The notes under the pieces are model-generated. The model saw only the letters and a list, made by a program, of their open reading frames with translations, searched no databases and was not told the origin of the DNA. From the NCBI GenBank assembly GCA_949775045.1, contig OX459105.1:14592727-14656726 (forward strand): DNA of 64,000 bases. Reading direction: 5' to 3'. Both the position numbers and the translations under genes were made by a program. Shown here piece by piece: positions 1-12,500 of the stretch. Numbering within the stretch: the first letter of the stretch is position 1; each line of letters begins with the position of its first letter. Source of the DNA: Metridium senile (Eukaryota > Cnidaria > Anthozoa > Actiniaria > Metridiidae).

Positions 1-1
1 T

Positions 2-356
<355 letters not shown>

Positions 357-424
357 TCTGACCGTCTGATTTTGTATCTTTTTGTCTTTCTGTCTTTCAA
401 ATTGTTTTTCAGTATATTTAAATA

Positions 425-560
425 CCTTTCTGTCTGTTTTTCTGTCTGTCTGTCTGTCTTTCTGTCTGTATCTGTTTGTCTGTCTGTCTTTCTGTCTGTA
501 TCTGTCTTTCTTTCTGTCTGTATCTGTCAGTCTGTCTGTCTTTCTGTCAAGCTGTGTCTT

Positions 561-603
<43 letters not shown>

Positions 604-682
604 TGCAGTCTGTATGTCTGTCTATCTGTCTATCTGTCTATCTGTCTGTCTTGCAGTCTTTCTCTCTGTCTGTCTGTGTGCC
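425..682. repeat. (TCTG)n microsatellite
   Basis: Imperfect TCTG/TTTC repeats ending about 55 bp before the 3' splice site of the first recognisable SLC35F6-like exon. The pyrimidine-rich run is therefore probably intronic. Open frames here are repeat artefacts. Confidence 0.95.
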
Positions 683-736
683 AGACTTTGTCCACTTATT
701 TTCCCATTAATTCTCAATATGTATTATTTCTTTCAG

Positions 737-2497
737 CTGTTCACCGAACGTTAATCGATGCCTGCAGGACGATTGTTGTTTGGGCTGTTGATTTGTTCGT
801 TCACTATGTTTTTCATGAGGTACTTTGATTTTCTTTATCAACCAACCCAAAAATAGCTACTACATTCATAATATAAACGCCCGGCTTCAACATTTGCTTC
901 AACTTTCGTTCGATTTTGTTGAATGGCAATATTGAAGCCGTTTGCCACCCCTCGACAAAATCGAACGGAATTTGTAGTAAATATTGTGTGTTAAGAAGGA
1001 GCAATAAATAATAGACTCATGCAAATTAGCATATGTGTGAAATAACCTGCTAATAAGGTTTGCGTGTAGCTATTTTCTCACATTCTTTTTCCTTGAGCCC
1101 CAAGCCACTGGAAAATGATGAACGTGGTTTCGAAGAAATGTATAAATATTTTAGTTGTCACTCGTGTTTTGTATTTTAAGCCGAGAGCGCAACTCACTAA
1201 AGCATTTTGCTACACGCACACCTAATCAACATGTTATTTTACACAAGTGCTCATTTGCATTTTAAAAGTGGATTGTACGAAACTGTTCTAATAGCGTCAC
1301 ACTTTTGATGAGGACTGTCACAGCTACAGTCAAAACTGTCATATTTTACACACTTTTACTGCAAATGAAAATCCGTGAATTCCTTTTTACATTGGATGTT
1401 ATTAACAATGTTTTAAATGCATATAAATACTGATAGTGAGTGTTTTTAGGGTTTTGGTGAAGCTTGGGACAAAAGGTATGGCATATTCGAAGGTAAGAAG
1501 AAAACATCCATCTAATAGAGAACCATTCACAGCATAACGTGCCTTACCGTGGCCACCCAATTAAAGTTTTGTACATTTTAGCTTAGCGTTCAAACGTTTC
1601 TCTTTTCAAATTATTTGCTACACCTTTTCAAATTTAAATATCCTGGGAGGTTTTTTCAGACACTTATAAACTTCAGTCTTGTTTTCGCTTTGAACATTTC
1701 AAAGTGTTTATCGTTTGATACTCGGCGTGTCTTTTATATCAAGGTCAAATTCTTGCTTTCTGATTGGTTAACTTGTACACAACTTTAATTAGGTGGCTAC
1801 GGTAAGGTGCGTCGCGCTGTAACATTATCATCAAAATCATGCCATCTTATTATTACCAATAACATCATCATCATTATTATCATCAATGCGCATTTGATCA
1901 TATTTCAAATTCTAAAAGTATTGAACATTATTATTATTATCGTTATCATCACCATCATCGTAATCATCATCGTTATCATCACCATCATCGTGATCATCAT
2001 CGTTATCATCACCATCATCGTTATCATCATCATTAACGTTATGATTATCATTCCACCATCATTATAGATATATACCAACATGCATCCGCGACCACCATTT
2101 TAATTTAAGTATTTCTATTTTTCTAAAGTGGATGGATTTCTGTTTCTATTGCTTGGAACAGCTCTCTACAATGAGTTAATGATTATACCGCCACTCATGC
2201 CGAAACCAGACCAGCCAGCACAGGTAAGCATCCACCTCGTCCTCCTCTTCCTCCACCTCCTCGTCCTTTTTCTCCTCCTCCACCTTCTTCTTCTCCTCCT
2301 TCTTCTCCTCCTCCTCCTCCTTCTTCTCCTCCTCCTCCCTTTTCTCCTCCTCCTCTTTCTTCTTTGCATTATTTTGACAGATCTTATTTGTATTATTTTC
2401 AAAGATCGCAGATTCTTCTAATCCAGTTGACGATAGTCCAGGAGAGACCGAGCCTTTACTGAAAGAAGACAAATCCACTTATACAGCTATCATTTAA
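737..2497 (+). CDS. SLC35F6: SLC35F6-like transporter, last four exons (5' part lies off the window)
   Basis: Four coding exons read continuously through canonical splice sites: 737-819 (after tttcag, before gtactt), 1450-1492, 2129-2223 and 2405-2497, ending in TAA. Their intron phases (1, 0, 1, 0) join without a frame conflict. The first exon gives a stretch containing HRTLIDACRTIVVWAVDLF, the second GFGEAWDKRYGIFE, and the third a hydrophobic helix with LLLGTALYNELM. The last is a polar tail with an EPLL acidic dileucine-type motif. This order (RT-VV-WA helix, short loop, GF-L-GTALYN helix, cytosolic tail) matches the C-terminal end of SLC35F6, a nucleotide-sugar/drug-transporter-superfamily membrane protein reported in lysosomes or mitochondria. 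Possible AATAAA signals lie at 3006 and 3025. Earlier exons must lie to the left. Family assignment rests on remembered family features and was not searched. Confidence 0.78.
1920..2040. repeat. (ATC/ATT)n trinucleotide-rich stretch
   Basis: Runs of ATCATC, ATTATT and CGTTATCATCACC inside the intron between the second and third SLC35F6-like exons. The Ile-rich open frame over it is an artefact. Confidence 0.9.
2230..2365. repeat. CT-rich (TCC)n tract in the last SLC35F6-like intron
   Basis: Purine/pyrimidine-asymmetric TCC/TTC repeat filling most of the 181-bp last intron (2224-2404). The Arg/Glu/Lys-rich and Leu-rich frames over it are artefacts. Confidence 0.9.
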
Positions 2498-3109
2498 CCT
2501 ACTTCCTTTCCCCTCCCCCCATCTTTCCTTTTTTTTTTTTTTTGTCTAGTCACCGTGTTGTTCGAGGCTATCCAGATAACGCAAGGAACCCCAAATCACG
2601 ATTATCCCCAAAACCTCCACAAGAAAGCATGTTTTGCAGGCCACAATTACCACTACTCAGTCGTCTTCACAGCGAATAACTGTGGATGGATCGAATAACT
2701 AAGTCGTCATATCACGTGATTGCTATTCTGAGCCAATCATCAGTGGTTCCTTTTTGTTATCATTCATCACGTGATGCATTTTACACCATTCAAATTCGTT
2801 GTTAGAGCAGGCGAATCATAAATTTTGTATTTACTACCAATCGCAAGTTGGTTTTCTATCTCAAGAGAGAATGTATACTTATACTGTCTTGTTAATATAT
2901 ATATTTTTTAATTTTAGAATTTTATTATAGCTAGCTCGACTTTTATACCAATTTTTGTCTGAAATTGTCGAATTTGATTGTAAATGAATATCGATATAGT
3001 ATTTTAATAAATAAGTGCATTGAAAATAAAGTAATTGATGGGATAAAAGGTTATTTTAGCGAAGAATTTATCGTTAGGAATCAACCGAACAATAGCCTCC
3101 GTGTTTCTT

Positions 3110-3990
3110 TAGCCGCAGGCGAATAACCTCTGATTTTTTTTGTTCAAAATCTGATGATTGTAAGCATCTCGATTATTCATGTTTAGATGTATACCAATAA
3201 TATCTGAACAATAACCTCCATGTTAACGTTGTTAAAAATAATAATGATTTTAAGCTCCTCGATTATTTGTGTTTAGATGTATGCTCATAATATCACAACA
3301 ATAACCTCCATGTTCTTGACAAGAATAATGATTGTAAGCACCTCTATTATTTGTGTTTAGATGTGTGCCCATAATATCACAACAATAACCTCCATGTTCT
3401 TGACAAGAATAATGATTGTAAGCACCACAATTATTTGTGTTTAGATGTGTATACCCATAATATCACAACAATAACCTCCATGTTCTTGACAAGAATAATG
3501 ATTGTAAGCACCTCGATTATTCGTGTTTAGATATATAGCCATAATATCACAACAATAACCTCCATGTTAACGTTCAAAATAATAATGATTTTAAGCACCT
3601 CGATTATTTGTGTTTGGATGTATGCCTGTAATATCTCAATAATAACCTCCATGTTAACGTTGTTGTCGTCAATAATAATGATTGTAAGCACCTCGATTAA
3701 CCGTGTTTAGATGTATGCCCATAATATCTCAACAATAACCTCCATGTTCTTGACAAGAATAATGATTGTAAGCACCTCGATTATTCGTGTTTAGATGTAT
3801 GCTCATAATATCTCAACATTAACCTCCATGTTCTTGACAAGAATATTGATTGTAAGCACCTTCAATATTTTTGTGTAGATGTATGCCCATAATATCTGAA
3901 CAATAACCTCCATGTTCCTGACAAGAATAATTATTGTAAGCACCTCGATTAATTGAGTTTAAATGTATGCCCCCATAATTCCTTTCTGTA
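3110..3990. repeat. ~90-bp tandem satellite downstream of the SLC35F6-like gene
   Basis: About nine imperfect monomers of roughly 75-100 bp, each carrying AACAATAACCTCCATGTT, a GACAAGAATAATGATTGTAAGCAC-like segment and a CGATTATTYGTGTTTAGATG-like segment. Related monomers recur 3' of gene copies B-D (27.05-27.30, 38.50-38.75 and 49.95-50.20 kb), once more in each unit near 23.29, 34.75 and 46.20 kb, and near 61.40 and 63.27 kb. No coding potential was seen. Confidence 0.9.
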
Positions 3991-4369
3991 CTTCTATCAC
4001 CTTGGACAATGTGTTACTAAAATTGTTTGCCTTTTTTCAGTTTCAGTAAACACAAATGAATTTGACATCATTTGAATGCCATATCTTTATTTTTAACTTA
4101 TTTTTATCCTAACTTTCCATTCTAACTACAGATATTTAAACTTTATTCTTAACTTTTTTAACATTAGTAGTCTTTATAACTTGTGCTTTGTCCTTTCTTG
4201 GCGTACATAGAATATACTGAAAAAAAAAAAAAAATGGAAATGATGAGAAAAACAGTTTCTCATATACTTGACGATATATACTATTTAACGCATTGATTAT
4301 CATCATTCAGTATTCAAAACTTAATAATATATTTGAAAATCTAGTTTTGGTAAAACCGCTGAACACACG

Positions 4370-4685
4370 GGCTCATTGCCCAATGAAATAAACAATAGCC
4401 CAATGAAATGAACGGGTTGTTCCGTAGATAAGCGAATAATAGTCAAGGGAAGCAGAGTGAAGTAAGTGATAGCCCAGTGAAGTAAAAGAAATGAAAGATA
4501 GTCCAACAAGATGAGAAATAGCCCAACAAAACAACACTAGATTCCCAACGACATGAAAATACGTCCAATGAAATGAAAATAAGCATGTCCAAGGAAATGA
4601 AGATAAGTCCAATGAAATGAAGCAAATAGCCGAATGACATGAATAATTGCCCAATGAACTAAAGAGGATGGCCTAATGAACTATA
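4370..4685. repeat. ~17-bp degenerate minisatellite (CCCAATGAAATGAA type)
   Basis: Repeated variants of AGCCCAATGAAATGAA, spaced about 17-30 bp apart. Open frames of 60-90 codons on the minus strand follow the repeat and show no domain. Confidence 0.8.
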
Positions 4686-4950
4686 TGACTCAATAGAAGG
4701 GCATTTTTGACACTGTTCATACTTGATAAGAGCGAACGCAACGTTGAAACTGGCCGTAATTGAAATGATGGATGGCTAGATCATATACCAGACAAGAACA
4801 ACTGATTAAGAAAATGTTCATGTTACTTCTTTCTAATGTTTATTGCGTACTTGATAGACTTGATTACAATTAAAACTTTGTGAGACTAGATTGCCGTTGC
4901 ATGTCATAAAAAATGCCGTAAAAATATAGCGCTATCAGTTGTAAACATTG

Positions 4951-5338
4951 TCCCGACGTAACCAATCGAACGATTCGGTAATCGAACGCAATCGAATCCA
5001 ATCAAATGATTGGATTCGATTGCGTTTGGTAATCGAATGAAATCGAATATTAAAAATGTTGTGAATTCGATTAAATTCGATTTCCGAACGCAATCGAATG
5101 CTTGATTGTGTTCGATTTCCGAACGATAATCAAAGTGATTGCCGCGCTAGAAAATCAAAATCGAAGAAAATCGAATGATTTAACAATCAAATGTTCGATT
5201 ATGTTCGATTGGCTCAAAAAAAGTTGTGAATTCGATTTCATTCGATTACCGAATACACTCGAATCCAATCATTCGATTGAATTCGATCGAATTCGATTGA
5301 ATCGAACGTTCGATTTCGTTCGATTGGTTACGTCGGGA
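4951..5338. mobile_element. Foldback MITE with CATTG target duplication
   Basis: The ends are exact inverted repeats beginning TCCCGACGTAACCAATCGAA (4951 onward, and the complement ending at 5338). They are flanked on both sides by CATTG (4946-4950 and 5339-5343). The interior is made of ATCGAAT/ATTCGAT palindromic words, so the whole ~388 bp can fold on itself. No transposase is encoded and the superfamily was not identified. Confidence 0.85.
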
Positions 5339-5763
5339 CATTGTTCAGCAATTGTACGCCGGTTACACTAGGATTTTCTTCGTATTCTAAAGTATAACTA
5401 CTATTCAACATGGACTAGTCACTGAAATGATAATTGAATCGTCTATTAACAATTTAAAACCGACTGATTTAGCTTGATTTAGTTTTGCTCTAATAAACCC
5501 ATCATCTGTACTTTCTAAACGACACAAAATAGTTAGCTTGTTACAATGTAAACAACTATTAGCTATATATTACTGCTTCATTGGAGCTCAAAAACCATGT
5601 TGAAAAAACCATATTAGAGCTCAAAAACCATATTTAATTACGTCCAAATTGATATTTTTAAAATTGTTGAGCTGTAAGAACTAAATTTAGTTAAATTTAA
5701 TCACACAAATTAAAATACTGAACGATTATTTTAAAGTTGAGTCATCATTTTACTAGAGATAAA

Positions 5764-6899
5764 CTATTTACCGAGTTGGGATTCGAGTTTTGGGAATCGA
5801 GTTATGGGAATCGAGTTATGGGAATCGAATTAAAAAGATATTATTTGAACACGAAGTTCAATTCACTTTATTATATACATTTTGAAATCACACCTAACAT
5901 AAATAAGCACAAATGTTTTTTGCTTATTATTTATCGAAAATCAAGACTGGCGGAACCGGAACCGCTTTTACTTAATTAAAAATTCAACAAATGTCAGGGG
6001 ATCTCTCAAAGAGTGCATTTGCAGTTTGTAGATGAACCGTATAATAAAATCATATCATCATATAACATCGACCACAAACGATCTACAGATAACATTCAGA
6101 ACATTTTCAGACCATACGAATCGCTTTAATATTATCAGTCCTTTTCGTCTGGGTGGAATACTGTGTAGCTATATAATGCCCGGATAATGGCGGAAGGAAT
6201 GAGGCAAGTAAGATTTTATCATATTTATTTCATTAGAAATAGTTTTATTCAGGCTGGTCAGTGTAGTCAGTGGCTAATTTGATATGGCGGCGTCGCGAGC
6301 GTATAAGTGAGAGTTCGAATCCCACAGAAATCGCTAAATATTTTTTCTTTCTTGTTGCTTCATTAAAGAGATCTTTTTTGTAGTTAGACATTCTTTTCTG
6401 AATAAATTTTGATTTTTAAAGCTGTCTTTATATTTTTGAACTGCCTACAAGATGGAAATCAGTACGAAATGCGGTAACAAGGTCAAGCATATGCGAATTA
6501 TATTAGAGTGCAAATAATATGACCGTGAAATAGATAGCAAGAAATAGGAGATAGTTAGTGCTTTTAATAGTTAGGCAAGACATAGGAATTCAGTGATGCG
6601 TGACAGTAGCACAGGCTTTTTCTAGATCAACGACTCAGCACGCAAAAGAACGGGTTTTCTGACGCTTAATGAGCTAAAAATTAAAACACAAGACAATAAA
6701 TCAAGACGCAGACACAACTATAACTAAAATAAATACCCAATACGCAAATGAACTAGTATTTTCTAACACTTTTATTTCTTTTGAGCTAAAAACCAATACA
6801 CAAGACGCATCTAAAACTAAGGCCTCGATTCCCATAACTCGATTCCCATAACTCGATTCCTAACTCGATTCCTAACTCGAATCCCAACTCGGTAAATAG
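5764..6899. repeat. 1.1-kb block bounded by inverted repeats
   Basis: CTATTTACCGAGTTGGGATT at 5764 is matched by its complement ending at 6899. Inside both ends sit short tandem runs of GGAATCGAGTTAT-type words in opposite orientation. The interior has no recognised gene. A tRNA-like B-box (GTTCGAATCCC) occurs near 6314 but no tRNA fold is evident. It may be a non-autonomous element with minisatellite-bearing ends. Confidence 0.65.
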
Positions 6900-7261
6900 G
6901 TATCCTCATCTTACTATGATTGTGTAGTGTAATTTTGATATCAGTCTCTTCGTGTAGTTGAAAATAGTCTTAATTTCGTAATATGTATATTAGTTCAATA
7001 AGTATGAATAATGATTTTATGACATAAAATGCTTAAATAACACAAATATTCCATAAGGCGAGTAAAGGCAGTGTAAAACCCTAGCGTATTCAAGAATATA
7101 CGTAGTAAACGCTTGAACACGTCGCATGTCATGATCAGAGAATTAACTTCCAAAAATGATTGAACACGGAATAATCGTTATGGAATTCTTGAAATGTCCC
7201 TATTAGTAGTTTTCTACCGTATGCGTATTTTGTACGTAAGATAATTAGGACAAACGTATCG

Positions 7262-9240
7262 GATCTTTGTTTTCAATTGTCATGGTGAAATCCGCTGACG
7301 TATTCCTGGCCATGCTGAAGAAACTTGCCATGTATGGAATGTCGAAACTAGCCCTCGATTGGTTTGACTCCTACCTTTCTAATATATCACAGAAAGTTGC
7401 TATCCAAGAAACTTTGTCATCTGCACTACCTGTTTCAATGGGTGTGCCACAAGGATCTATACTTGGGCCTCTATTGTTTATATTTAGCAATGATTTACCT
7501 CTTTGTGTTTCTAATAGCTCAATTGAAATGTACGCGATGATACTACCCAAATTACATCAGGGAACACGCTAGATGAAGTTAAAGCCACTCTCGAAGCTGA
7601 ATTCCATCCTGTTTCAAAGTGGGCTAAAGACAACGATATGGTTCTCAGCTGTAATAAAACAAAATCTATGATAGTCTGTAGCAAACCTAAATGGCGCATT
7701 AAGCGACTACTACAAACAACGATAATTTAATAATAAACATCGACGACAACCATAAACTTGACACTGTCACCTGCACCAAGCTACTAGGCCTGTTCATTGA
7801 TTCAAACCTCTAGTAAGTAAGAGACTTGGTCTTCTTCGGCGTATAAAGGAATACATGACAAGGAAAGCAAGGACTCGATACTACACTACACTGATCCAGC
7901 CCATCATGGATTATGGCTCGACTGTTTATGGAAATACATCAAATGCGAATATCGATACAATCGTGCGTCTGCAAAAAAGAGCTGCAAGACTTACTGAATG
8001 GACAAGCCATGGGACTCACCATCTGGTCCTCTTTTTAAGGTTACAGTCCACGTTCGCGGGGTGCTCTCAGTTAAAAATTATTTACCGCGTCACTTAACAA
8101 TAAAGATAGACAAAGTATATATCATTTTAAAGCTTATATAACAGAGAATAAGACTATGTAAGTTTGTTTTAAGAAAAAGAATATCTTTAACCAATGCTCC
8201 TCGAAAAACCTCAAAATCGAGCGCTTTCATTAAAAAAAGTATAAGTCCAAAAGTTCCTACTACTTCGCCGTCATTTGTGCATTATGTCAATCAGCACATA
8301 CATGTGTTCAAAACCGTGTCCAGTTTTTTCGATAAAATGCTTCGTTCTTGAATAAATGTGTTTCAAAGTCGACTCATTGTTAAAACTTCAAGTTAAATAA
8401 CAAAATGGGCCATAACTCTAAAACTAAACATTTTATCAAAAAAACTGGACACGGTTCTGAAGACCAATATGTGTTGAATGACATAACGAAAAAATGACGG
8501 CAAAGCAGTATGAACTTTTTGACTTATACTTTTTTAAACAACTCGCATTGAAGGCGGTTAATTTTGAGGTTTTTCGAAGAGCATACCTTACAGAAAATTG
8601 TTGTATATAACAAAACATACACAGTCTTATTCTCTGTTATATAAGCTTTAAAATGATATATAATATGTCTTTTATTATTGTAAAATGACGCGGTAAACAT
8701 ACTTTTAACTGAGAGCATATGAAAGCACACCGCGAACATGGACTGTAACCTTAAAGAACTCGGAATAACACCATTTCCAGAGCGTGTGAAACAAGCTAAA
8801 GCAACTCTTGTCCACAAATCATTGAATCATGAAGTACCATCATATATTAAATATAAGTTTAGGTTTGTTAAGGAATTCCATCAAATCAATATCAGAAACA
8901 GTGCTCATAACTGCCTTGTTATTCCTAAGTTTAGGACATCTTTTGGGCAGCGCACCTTTAGCTTTACTGGTGCGAAAATATGGAACGAACTACCTAGTGA
9001 ATTAAAAGAACTGAAATCGATAAAGTCATTTACTAGAAAATCATTTGTAAATTAGTTATAGATAGAATTCAATTGTTATTTAGATAGGCTATTTATTCCA
9101 ATTCACTTAGAATCAGCTAGGGTAGTTAAAATTACTTTCTTTTATTTATTCATATAATTATTTTGAGGGCCATGTGTATATTATCTTTAGATATTAAGTG
9201 TTACCCTCTTTAAATAAAGTATTCTATTCTATTTTACATG
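7262..9240 (+). mobile_element. Decayed non-LTR retrotransposon (CR1/L2-like LINE), 5'-truncated
   Basis: Open segments at 7267-7572, 7855-8097 and 8738-9055 hold pieces of one reverse transcriptase ORF in different frames. They include MGVPQGSILGPLLF, the well-known RT motif, and then YADD in a shifted frame. The C-terminal part runs through RLQKRAARLT and a tail with FSFTGAKIWNELPSELKE. The end at about 9215-9234 has AATAAAG followed by TATTC repeats, as in CR1/L2-type elements. At least one frameshift sits at the catalytic YADD box, so the copy is dead. It is interrupted at 8039-8750 by another element. Confidence 0.85.
8039..8750. mobile_element. Long inverted-repeat element with TTAA target duplication, nested in the LINE
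   Basis: Two arms of roughly 300 bp, about three-quarters or more similar by eye, are inverted around a centre near 8380. Each outer end begins GGTTACAGTCCA, and both ends are flanked by TTAA (8035-8038 and 8751-8754). TTAA duplication is the signature of piggyBac-type insertion. Removing the element and one TTAA rejoins the two halves of the LINE ORF, within one nucleotide of frame. No transposase remains. Confidence 0.8.
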
Positions 9241-9525
9241 GAATACACTGACAAAAATAGAAATGATGAAAATAACAGTTTCACACATATACTTTACGTA
9301 ATCATCATTCAATATTTAAAACTAAAAAATATTTTTGTTGGCTGAATTTTGAGGCTCATAATCCAGCCACTTCATTTTTATTGTCGTAAATTTAATTAAA
9401 AGGTCGACGAATTACGCTTATTTCTCTGACAAAATTCCGTACGGGACGTTACGGTTCTATTTATTGCTGTATAATACGGCGGCTCAACTCACATATTGAT
9501 TTTTTAATTAAATAATAATAATACC

Positions 9526-12500
9526 TTATTTGCAGCCGTACAGTTCCATTCTCAATATTATGTGACTGTGCCATGTCTTTGGATAGAGCCTGATGTACCG
9601 AGCTTGAATGGGGGGATTGAGGTCATGCTTCACCACCGAGTTGTGGTTAACGTTGGCTGCAAAGATCCTGCCTGTTGGAAGAAGACTAAAACTATCAGAC
9701 TATTGTACAAGTTCTACCGAAATAACAATACTATGAACAACAAGAATGATGTGTGTGGGAAAGGACTATAGTACATTGATTTTGTTGTTACAGTCAAACA
9801 AGCTCACGCGCGTTGACCCCTAGAGTCGATTAATTAAATCATTAGTCGATTATTCGTTTTATTTGTGCGAATGGGATTAACCGAATATTGCAATATTCAA
9901 ACAAAGAATCAGTTCGAAATTCGACTTGTGATTTGATAAAATAAATCAGATAAAACAAAGGTGGGTAAAAACCTTGGAGAAGAAGTCTATCTCAAATTTC
10001 ACGACCATGAACGCTGGAGTTTTTGAGCTTCAATTTCAATCACTTGACGAATGTTATCGTTAGTAAACTCCTTGTATTTTCTTCTTCAAGTGTCTTCTAG
10101 ACTCCCAGTTAGATATTGTCGATTGAAGGACTCAAATATCTTTGTTAGATAAACAACTATTGCTTAGTAAAACGATATTTTGTCGAATAGTATTCGATAA
10201 ATGCCTTCCTGGCACGTAAACACGGAAAAGATTCCTTAGCCGCCAAGCTTTCTTGGTCTTCCTGTGTTAATCATTAACCAATCAAAATTTAAATTTGATT
10301 TGAATTTTGCACTCTTCGTTTTCGACGATGCAAAATTCAACTGAAAAATGAAATCGACAATTATACATTCAAATCATTAATCGACTCTAGGGGTCAACGC
10401 GTGAGCTTGTTTGACTATAAAGTTTTTAAACCATGCCCAAAAAATCCCGCATGTTCCGCTGAAAATTACTTAGTACGCCGGATAAACGTATCAATACCCT
10501 CCCAACGTAAAACCCCCATCTTTGCAGACAACAGCCTTTAAAATAAAAAATTACTGGTAATGTAGCTTGCACGTTAGAAGAGTAGTATAAGAAAGTAAGA
10601 AAATATACGGGTATTAGATGATAAGTTAAATAGAAACATCATACTGCAGTATTACAGAAATATCGTAAGGGATACTAGGGGATTAGAGGCCAGTAATAGC
10701 GTAATAGCCGTACTAGGGTATTAGAGTGCTAGAGTACTAGCGTACTAGCGTAACAGCGTACTAGAGTAATAGCGTAACAGCGTACTAGCGTACAAGCGTA
10801 ATAGCAGTACTAGGGTAATAGCGTACTAGCGTAATAGCAGTACTAGGGTAATAGAGTAATAGCGTAACAGCGTACTAGCGTACTAGAGTACTAGAGTAAT
10901 GGCGTAACAGCGTACTAGCGTACTAGCGTAATAGCAGTACTAGGGTAATAGAGTAATAGCGTACTAGAGTACTAGAGTAATAGCGTAACAGTGTACTAGC
11001 GTACTAGAGTACTAGAGTAATAGCGTAACAGCGTACTAGCGTACTAGCGTAACAGCGTACTAGAGTACTAGAGTACTAGAGTAATAGCGTAACAGCGTAC
11101 TAGCGTACTAGCGTAATATCAATACTAGGGTAATAGAGTAATAAGCGTAACAGCGTACTAGCGTAACAGCGTACTAGCGTAACAGCGTACTAGAGTAATA
11201 GCGTAACAGCGTACTAGCGTAACAGCGTACTAGCGTAACAGCGTACTAGCGTAATAGCGTACTAGAGTAATAGCGTAACAGCGTAACAGCGTAACAGCGT
11301 ACTAGCGTAACAGCGTACTAGCGTAACAGCGTACTAGAGTAATAGCGTAACAGCGTACTAGCGTACTAGAGTACTAGGGTAATAGAGTAATATCGTATTA
11401 GCGTACTAGCGTAATTATTATTATTATTATTTTAAGGCGCCTTAGAACTTTAGGATCATGTGCGGGGGGGCAGGGGACGAGGAGAGGGGACTGTGGCACA
11501 GTCATAAAGTAACCCAGCCTGCGTACAGCCGGGTAAATAAACCGGCTGTACGCAGGCTACTAAAACCTAGTCTCCCTCGCAGCCGTTCTTAGTATCGAGC
11601 TTCCTAACTTGAACCCAGCATTTCACACATCGTGTTTGTGAAAGCATGGCTTCAAAGCGAAAAAAACTGCGAGGTTTGGATTTTATGCCCGGCACTATAA
11701 GAGAAAGCATTTCCAACGCAAACACATTGTTACAAAAAATTGGGTCGATGCTAAATGATTTGAAGGAAGTCGATTTAACTGAAATACTGGCAAGCAAACT
11801 AGAAATAAGCGAGGACGATGCGTTACTTTTGTTGTCCGGAAAGATATTCCTCCCAACTGTGATCTCATATGTAGATTACTTGAGACTTCGATAGTAATAT
11901 ACGTCGACTGGACGTGGAAATGATCAACGAAGCTAACTAAACACTTCCTCGAAGAGTTTAAAAAGCGCTTAAACATTGTCATTCAACAAAATCGAACGGA
12001 TGTTGAAGCAAATGTTGAAGCTGTTTACCCGGGCCTTTAGTAGGTCATTAAATAGCTATATAGTTATAACAAACTTTTCAGTTTTGTATACTCTTATAAT
12101 TATGTGTTTTTTATGTGTTATAATGTTGCGTAAAAAGAGAACTTTAGATTTGCGAACGAGTACGAAGATGAGTATACGGTGGTGAGAAACTTATTACCTG
12201 GAACAACCAGATTTTCTGCTACAGTAGCTTGTGCTCATTGCCGAGCACACAGTAAAACTAAATACTTGCCATACAACAATATATCTCTCGTTCTCTAATA
12301 CTAATAAATATGCATAATTTTGAATATTTTACCTGTACTTCCCTCGAGAGGATATAAACGTCTTGTGCAACTCTCCCGAGGGTCAGGGTAGCTAATAGTT
12401 CAGTCTGACTTGTTACTGGCCTCTTAAGGTACTGGTCAACTAGTCGCAACTAGGTATGCGCTTATTTGGCCGTCTCTGACCGCTTTCCACATCACACCAC

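Noticed and set aside
6243..6335. tRNA gene or tRNA-derived SINE head
   Set aside because: A B-box-like GTTCGAATCCC and a weak T-arm are present, but no acceptor stem or clear A-box/anticodon arm can be formed. Kept only as a remark.
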